A stretch of DNA of 10,844 bases. It comes from an uncultured Campylobacter sp. Lineage in GTDB: Bacteria; Campylobacterota; Campylobacteria; Campylobacterales; Campylobacteraceae. Below the pieces are notes generated by a model, which worked only from the letters and a program-made list of their open reading frames with translations, had not been told where the DNA came from and did not search any database. Made by a program: the position numbers and the translations under genes. Shown here one piece after another: positions 7,444 through 10,844 of the stretch. The number at the start of each line of letters is the position of its first letter. Position 1 is the stretch's first letter. The stretch spans positions 1-10,844 of the forward strand of contig CASFHJ010000063.1 of NCBI GenBank assembly GCA_949294425.1. The letters are read 5' to 3'.

Positions 7444-8295
7444 ATGAGATCTTTTTTACTTTTGTTTTTGTTTTCTGCTTTTTTGTATGCTAAAGCTGTG
7501 GTATCTGTTTCTGTGCCACCACAAGCTTTTTTTGTTGAAAGGATAGCAAAGGATAGCTTAGATATAAATGTCTTAATCCCTCAAAATAGCGACGAGCATA
7601 GCTTTGAGCTAAAGCCAAGCACCATAAAAGAGCTTGAAAAAAGCGATATTTATTTTGCCATAGGTTTTCCTTTTGAGGAGTTTTTAATAAGCAAATTTAA
7701 AAGCACACTTAAAAATTTAGATATAGTAAAAACCCAGCAAACAATAGAGCTTTTAAAAGAAGATGATCATAAGCATCATCACCATCATCATGATCATCAG
7801 CACGAAGCCTTTGATACTCATATATGGCTTGATCCACTTTTGGTAAAAATTCAAGCTAAAAATATAGCAGAGGCTCTTATAAGGCATTATCCGCAAAATA
7901 AAGACTTTTATGAAAGAAATTTAGAGCTTTTTTTAGCCGAGCTTGATGAGCTTAATTTGGTTCTTGAGTCTAAATTTAAGGATATAAAAAACAACAAATT
8001 TATAGTTTATCATCCATCTTGGGCTTATTTTGCAAAGAGATATAATTTGATTCAAATTCCAGTGCAAATAAATGGCAAAGAGCCAAAGGCAAAGGATTTG
8101 CAAAATCTTATCAATACAGCTAAAAAAGAAAATATCAAGATTATTTTCATACAAAAAGGCTTTAGTAAAGAAGCTGCTAGCACTATAGCAAAGGAGTGTA
8201 ATGCAAGGCTTGAGGAGATAGATCATCTGTCAAGGGATTGGAAAAATGAGCTTTTAAAGAGTGCTGACATATTATCTTCGTCTTTTAAAGAATGA
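7444..8295 (+). CDS. znuA: Zinc ABC transporter periplasmic binding protein
   Basis: A 283-residue cluster A-I metal-binding lipocalin-unrelated solute receptor that captures Zn2+ in the periplasm for the ZnuBC importer. Residues 1-17 form a Sec signal peptide (MRSFLLLFLFSAFLYAK, cleavage near YAK); no lipobox cysteine is present. Metal ligands are visible at H52 (DEHSFE), H126 (DTHIWLD), H190 (VYHPSW) and D260 (EEIDH). Between the first two is a flexible histidine-rich loop at 109-120, with nine His in twelve residues, typical of zinc rather than manganese receptors. The start is fixed by AAGGAG at 7432-7437, inside the end of the RHH gene, three bases from whose stop the ATG lies. znuC follows three bases after the TGA. 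Length and layout are normal. The probable control is by zinc status, but no operator is visible. Confidence 0.95.
   Translation: MRSFLLLFLFSAFLYAKAVVSVSVPPQAFFVERIAKDSLDINVLIPQNSDEHSFELKPSTIKELEKSDIYFAIGFPFEEFLISKFKSTLKNLDIVKTQQTIELLKEDDHKHHHHHHDHQHEAFDTHIWLDPLLVKIQAKNIAEALIRHYPQNKDFYERNLELFLAELDELNLVLESKFKDIKNNKFIVYHPSWAYFAKRYNLIQIPVQINGKEPKAKDLQNLINTAKKENIKIIFIQKGFSKEAASTIAKECNARLEEIDHLSRDWKNELLKSADILSSSFKE
7768..7803 (+). repeat. CAT/CAC-rich triplet repeat encoding the ZnuA polyhistidine loop
   Basis: Twelve codons for residues 109-120 encode nine histidines, mostly as CAT triplets. Triplet slippage would change the loop length without shifting the frame, so length may vary between strains. 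Confidence 0.85.
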
Positions 8296-8298
8296 GCT

Positions 8299-9057
8299 AT
8301 GAAATTCTTTGAAATGAAAAATTTAAGCCATTATTATTCTAAAGAAATGGTTTTAAAAGATATAAATTTAAGCTATGATAGTGAGGATTTTTTAGCCATT
8401 ATAGGACCAAATGGTGGCGGTAAAAGCACCTTAGCTAAGATAATTTTAAGGCTTATTAAAAATAAAAATATATCTTATGAAAATTTAAACACAAGACAAA
8501 TAGGCTACGTGCCTCAGGATATTTCAAAAAATAATAATTTTTACATTAAAACCATAGACCTAGTTTTAATGGGCTTTCTTGATAATAGTTTTTTTGGTTA
8601 TTACAGCAAAAAAGATAGGCACAAGGCTCTTCTTTTAATGGAAGAGCTTGGTATAAAAGAGCTAGAAAATAAGAATTTAAACGAGCTTAGCGGAGGACAA
8701 AGACAAAGAGCTTATATAGCAAGAGCCTTGGCTTGTGAGTGTAAGCTTTTAATCCTAGATGAACCAAGTGCAAATTTAGACGCAAAGGCTGCTATATCTG
8801 TATTTGACATCTTAGAAAGTTTGCATAAAAAGGGCATTGGCATTATAAGTATCTGCCATGACATAAATATAGTTTTAGCCTATGCTAATAAGATAGCTTA
8901 TTTAAATAAAGAGCTTGTCTTGCACGAAAATAATAAGGCAAAGTCAAAGCTCTTAAGACACTTAGAACAAAATCATGATCATTTTTGCGATGTAGAATTT
9001 AGCTTTGATGTTTGTTCTAGCTGTGAAAAGAAAGTTTTAAATGATAGAGCTTTTTGA
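8299..9057 (+). CDS. znuC: Zinc ABC transporter ATP-binding protein
   Basis: A 252-residue cytoplasmic ATPase that powers zinc import through ZnuB. Nucleotide-binding motifs are complete: Walker A GPNGGGKST (36-44), Q-loop Q73 (VPQD), signature LSGGQ (130-134), Walker B LLILDEP (150-156), D-loop SANLD and switch H187 (CHD). The C-terminal tail from 221 is rich in possible metal ligands (H221, H226, H228, C230, C239, C242), ending in a CSSC pair. A histidine-rich tail is also known in E. coli ZnuC, but the cysteines make this one look like a possible zinc-sensing site, which is inference. The gene starts three bases after znuA with a weak ribosome site and overlaps znuB by 17 bases, so translation is likely coupled through the transporter genes. 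Confidence 0.94.
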   Translation: MKFFEMKNLSHYYSKEMVLKDINLSYDSEDFLAIIGPNGGGKSTLAKIILRLIKNKNISYENLNTRQIGYVPQDISKNNNFYIKTIDLVLMGFLDNSFFGYYSKKDRHKALLLMEELGIKELENKNLNELSGGQRQRAYIARALACECKLLILDEPSANLDAKAAISVFDILESLHKKGIGIISICHDINIVLAYANKIAYLNKELVLHENNKAKSKLLRHLEQNHDHFCDVEFSFDVCSSCEKKVLNDRAF

Positions 9058-9844
9058 GTATGATTTTTTTGTAAATGCCATTTTAGCCGGGCTTTTGGTA
9101 AGCTTTTGCTGTGCCTTAGTAGGATCTTTAGCTATGATAAACAAGCTTTTGCCGATGGCAGGAGGCATTACACATGGAGCTTTTGGAGGTATTGGCATAG
9201 CCTTTTATTTTTCCTTAAATGTCCTTGTTTGCACCTCCTTATTTACTATCTTTTTAGCCTTAATCTTATCTTTTTTTACCCAAAAATTCCCTGCTAGAAG
9301 CGATAATTTTATAGCTGTTATTTGGAACTTTGGCATGGCTTTTGGACTTGTTTTAATAGACCTTAGCCCAAGTTATCAAAATGACTTATTTGTTTATCTT
9401 TTTGGCTCTATCTTAACTGTGTCTGATTTTTCTTTATTAAACTTGCTTGTTTTAAATTTAGTTTTTTTATCCTTGGTGCTTATTTTTTACAAGCAATTCA
9501 TAGCCTTAAGCTTTGATAAAGAATTTGCATATCTAAGGGGCGTTAAAACAAATCTTTTTCACTATCTCTTACTTTGTATGATGGCTCTTTGTATAGTGGC
9601 TTGTATGCAAGCTGTAGGGCTTATACTCATCTTAGCCCTACTTAGCATACCTTGCTTTATCGCAGAAAGCTTTACTAAAAGCCTTTCTTCCATGATCCTT
9701 GTATCATTTTTACTTTCTGCTTTATTTTGTGTTTTGGGTATATTTTTAAGCTATGGCTTAAATCTTAGCTCTAGCGCTAGTATAATAGCCATAGCTTGTT
9801 TAGGATTTATCCTTAGCTTTATCGTAAAATTTTTTACTAAGTAA
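9041..9844 (+). CDS. znuB: Zinc ABC transporter permease
   Basis: A 267-residue inner-membrane protein of the ABC-3 family (ZnuB/TroC type) that forms the zinc channel with ZnuC. About eight hydrophobic segments span most of the length. The family motif near the second or third segment is GGITHGAFGG (41-50), corresponding to the SHA-type motif of ABC-3 permeases. FVYLFGSIL (117-125) and the cytoplasmic coupling stretch DKEFAYLRGV (159-168), which should contact the ATPase, are also present. The start lies inside the end of znuC (17-base overlap). The last 45 bases overlap the end of the minus-strand transporter gene, so the two transcripts run into each other and no separate terminator is visible. 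The znuA-C-B set is complete, with no inactivating change seen. Confidence 0.93.
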   Translation: MIELFEYDFFVNAILAGLLVSFCCALVGSLAMINKLLPMAGGITHGAFGGIGIAFYFSLNVLVCTSLFTIFLALILSFFTQKFPARSDNFIAVIWNFGMAFGLVLIDLSPSYQNDLFVYLFGSILTVSDFSLLNLLVLNLVFLSLVLIFYKQFIALSFDKEFAYLRGVKTNLFHYLLLCMMALCIVACMQAVGLILILALLSIPCFIAESFTKSLSSMILVSFLLSALFCVLGIFLSYGLNLSSSASIIAIACLGFILSFIVKFFTK

Positions 9845-10844
9845 GGAAGCAAGAATTCCTATAAAAGCCATAAAGATGGTGTAAAAAGAAAGGCTAAGCG
9901 ATAAAAACTCACCCTTATTTTCTAGGGATAAAAAGTGTAAAAATACTACTAATTGCGGGGTAAAGCCCCCAGCTATAGCGTAAGCTATATTATAAGAAAA
10001 AGAGATGCCACTAAATCTAAACTTAGGCTCAAAAACATCACTCATAAAGATAGGACAACAAGTCATTATCCCAGCGCAAGAGCAGCTCAAAGCGTAATAT
10101 ATAAGCACAAGCTTTAAATTTGGCTCTTCGTTATAAAATTCTCTTATAAATAAAAATGTAAATACAGCAAATAAGATAGAAAATACTATGCAAACCTTGT
10201 AGGCAGCAAAGTTATCACTTAAAAAACCTATTAAAATTATGCAAGATATAAGGCAAAAAAGCCCTAAAATTTGATATTAAGTCTTCTCAAAAGCGCAAAA
10301 CCCTAAGACAGATTGGCTTAAATTTGGTATTTGCAAGATAAATATTAGTATACAAGCTGTTAAAACCCAGGTGCTAAGCATGGATATGCCTATGGATAAA
10401 AAGGATTTTTTTCTCTTAAAAAGCTCTTTTAAAGGAAAGGAAAGCAAGGCTTCATCTTTTTTCATCTGTAAAAATACAGGTGTTTCTTCTAAAAATTTCC
10501 TAAGATAAACAGAGATAATGCCAAAAATTCCTCCCAGCCCAAAAGCCAGACGCCAAGCCCAATCTATCACCTCTTCCTCGCTAAAAATGCTATATATAAT
10601 TATGTATACTAAGGCTCCAAGCAATATACCAGCAGTAACTGAAGCACTTAGCAAGGATATGTAAAGATTTTTATGTTTTTTTGGTGCGTGTTCTTGTATA
10701 AAAACCCAAGCTCCGGGTAATTCGCCACCAACTGCTATACCTTGAGCTATCCTAATAACAAGTAGTATTATCGGTGCAAGATAGCCTATATGTTCAAAAC
10801 CAGGCACAAATGCTAGAGCAAATGTTGGTATAACCATAAGCAAT
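9800..10844 (-). pseudogene. MFS metabolite:H+ symporter-type transporter, interrupted by an in-frame TAA (5' end outside window)
   Basis: On the minus strand a frame enters from the right edge and runs to TAA at 9802-9800, 347 codons, with one internal TAA at 10279-10277. It encodes a polytopic membrane protein of the major facilitator superfamily. The stretch RIAQGIAVGGELPGAWVFIQ followed by EHAPKKHKN is typical of the metabolite:H+ symporter branch (ProP, KgtP and ShiA relatives), as is RKFLEETPVF. The first part ends after LSQSVLGFCAFEKT; the same frame resumes as YQILGLFCLISCIILIGFLS, giving the next membrane segment and GFLSDNF loop, through to KFYDKAKDKS at the end. No frameshift is needed. 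A product stopping here would lose roughly the last five membrane segments and should be inactive. The substrate is unknown; a betaine/proline, dicarboxylate or shikimate type cannot be told apart. Confidence 0.82.
10277..10279 (-). other. Premature in-frame TAA stop in the MFS transporter gene
   Basis: The plus strand reads TTA, hence TAA on the coding strand, between the Thr and Tyr codons of EKT-YQILG. Both flanks stay in one frame and are hydrophobic transporter sequence, so a single-base substitution explains the break. Confidence 0.82.

Noticed and set aside
7768..7803. CAT-rich stretch as a CRISPR or other regulatory repeat
   Set aside because: It is in frame in znuA and encodes the histidine loop expected for zinc receptors.

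Overview
The window is AT-rich and densely packed. It reads as Campylobacter, probably a member of the C. jejuni/upsaliensis/lari side of the genus. The grounds are the base composition, the spoT-tyrS-nitronate monooxygenase-amiA gene order (recalled as conserved between Campylobacter and Helicobacter), a two-domain MnmC, and a promoter that has a TATAAT box in a T-rich context without a clear -35. The species assignment is inference from memory; no search was run.

Bases 1-6498 are one plus-strand block with gaps of 1-12 bases or short overlaps throughout: the 3' end of a probable spoT, tyrS (tyrosyl-tRNA synthetase), an FMN nitronate monooxygenase-like protein, a secreted zinc amidase (AmiA) with a duplicated N-terminal module, mnmC (two-domain tRNA wobble-uridine modification enzyme) and a DUF455 ferritin-like diiron protein. 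The mnmC reading frame is broken by a single in-frame TAA at 5294-5296; the rest of the protein continues in the same frame to 5692.

Bases 6499-9844 are a second plus-strand operon with its own sigma70-type promoter around 6543-6548: a hemerythrin with an added C-terminal cysteine domain, a small ribbon-helix-helix DNA-binding protein, and a full zinc ABC importer (znuA binding protein with a polyhistidine loop, znuC ATPase with a His/Cys tail, znuB permease). Tight spacing suggests co-transcription, so oxygen/iron handling (hemerythrin), a candidate local regulator (RHH) and zinc uptake may be expressed together.

Bases 9800-10844 hold the minus-strand 3' part of an MFS metabolite:H+ symporter-type transporter, running tail-to-tail into znuB with a 45-base overlap. 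It too is cut by a single in-frame TAA (10277-10279 on the minus strand) and otherwise keeps an open frame. Two genes with isolated nonsense codons and no frameshifts in under 11 kb suggest recent gene decay or consensus errors. No RNA genes, insertion sequences, CRISPR arrays or strong terminators were seen, and no gene-free stretch exceeds 300 bases.
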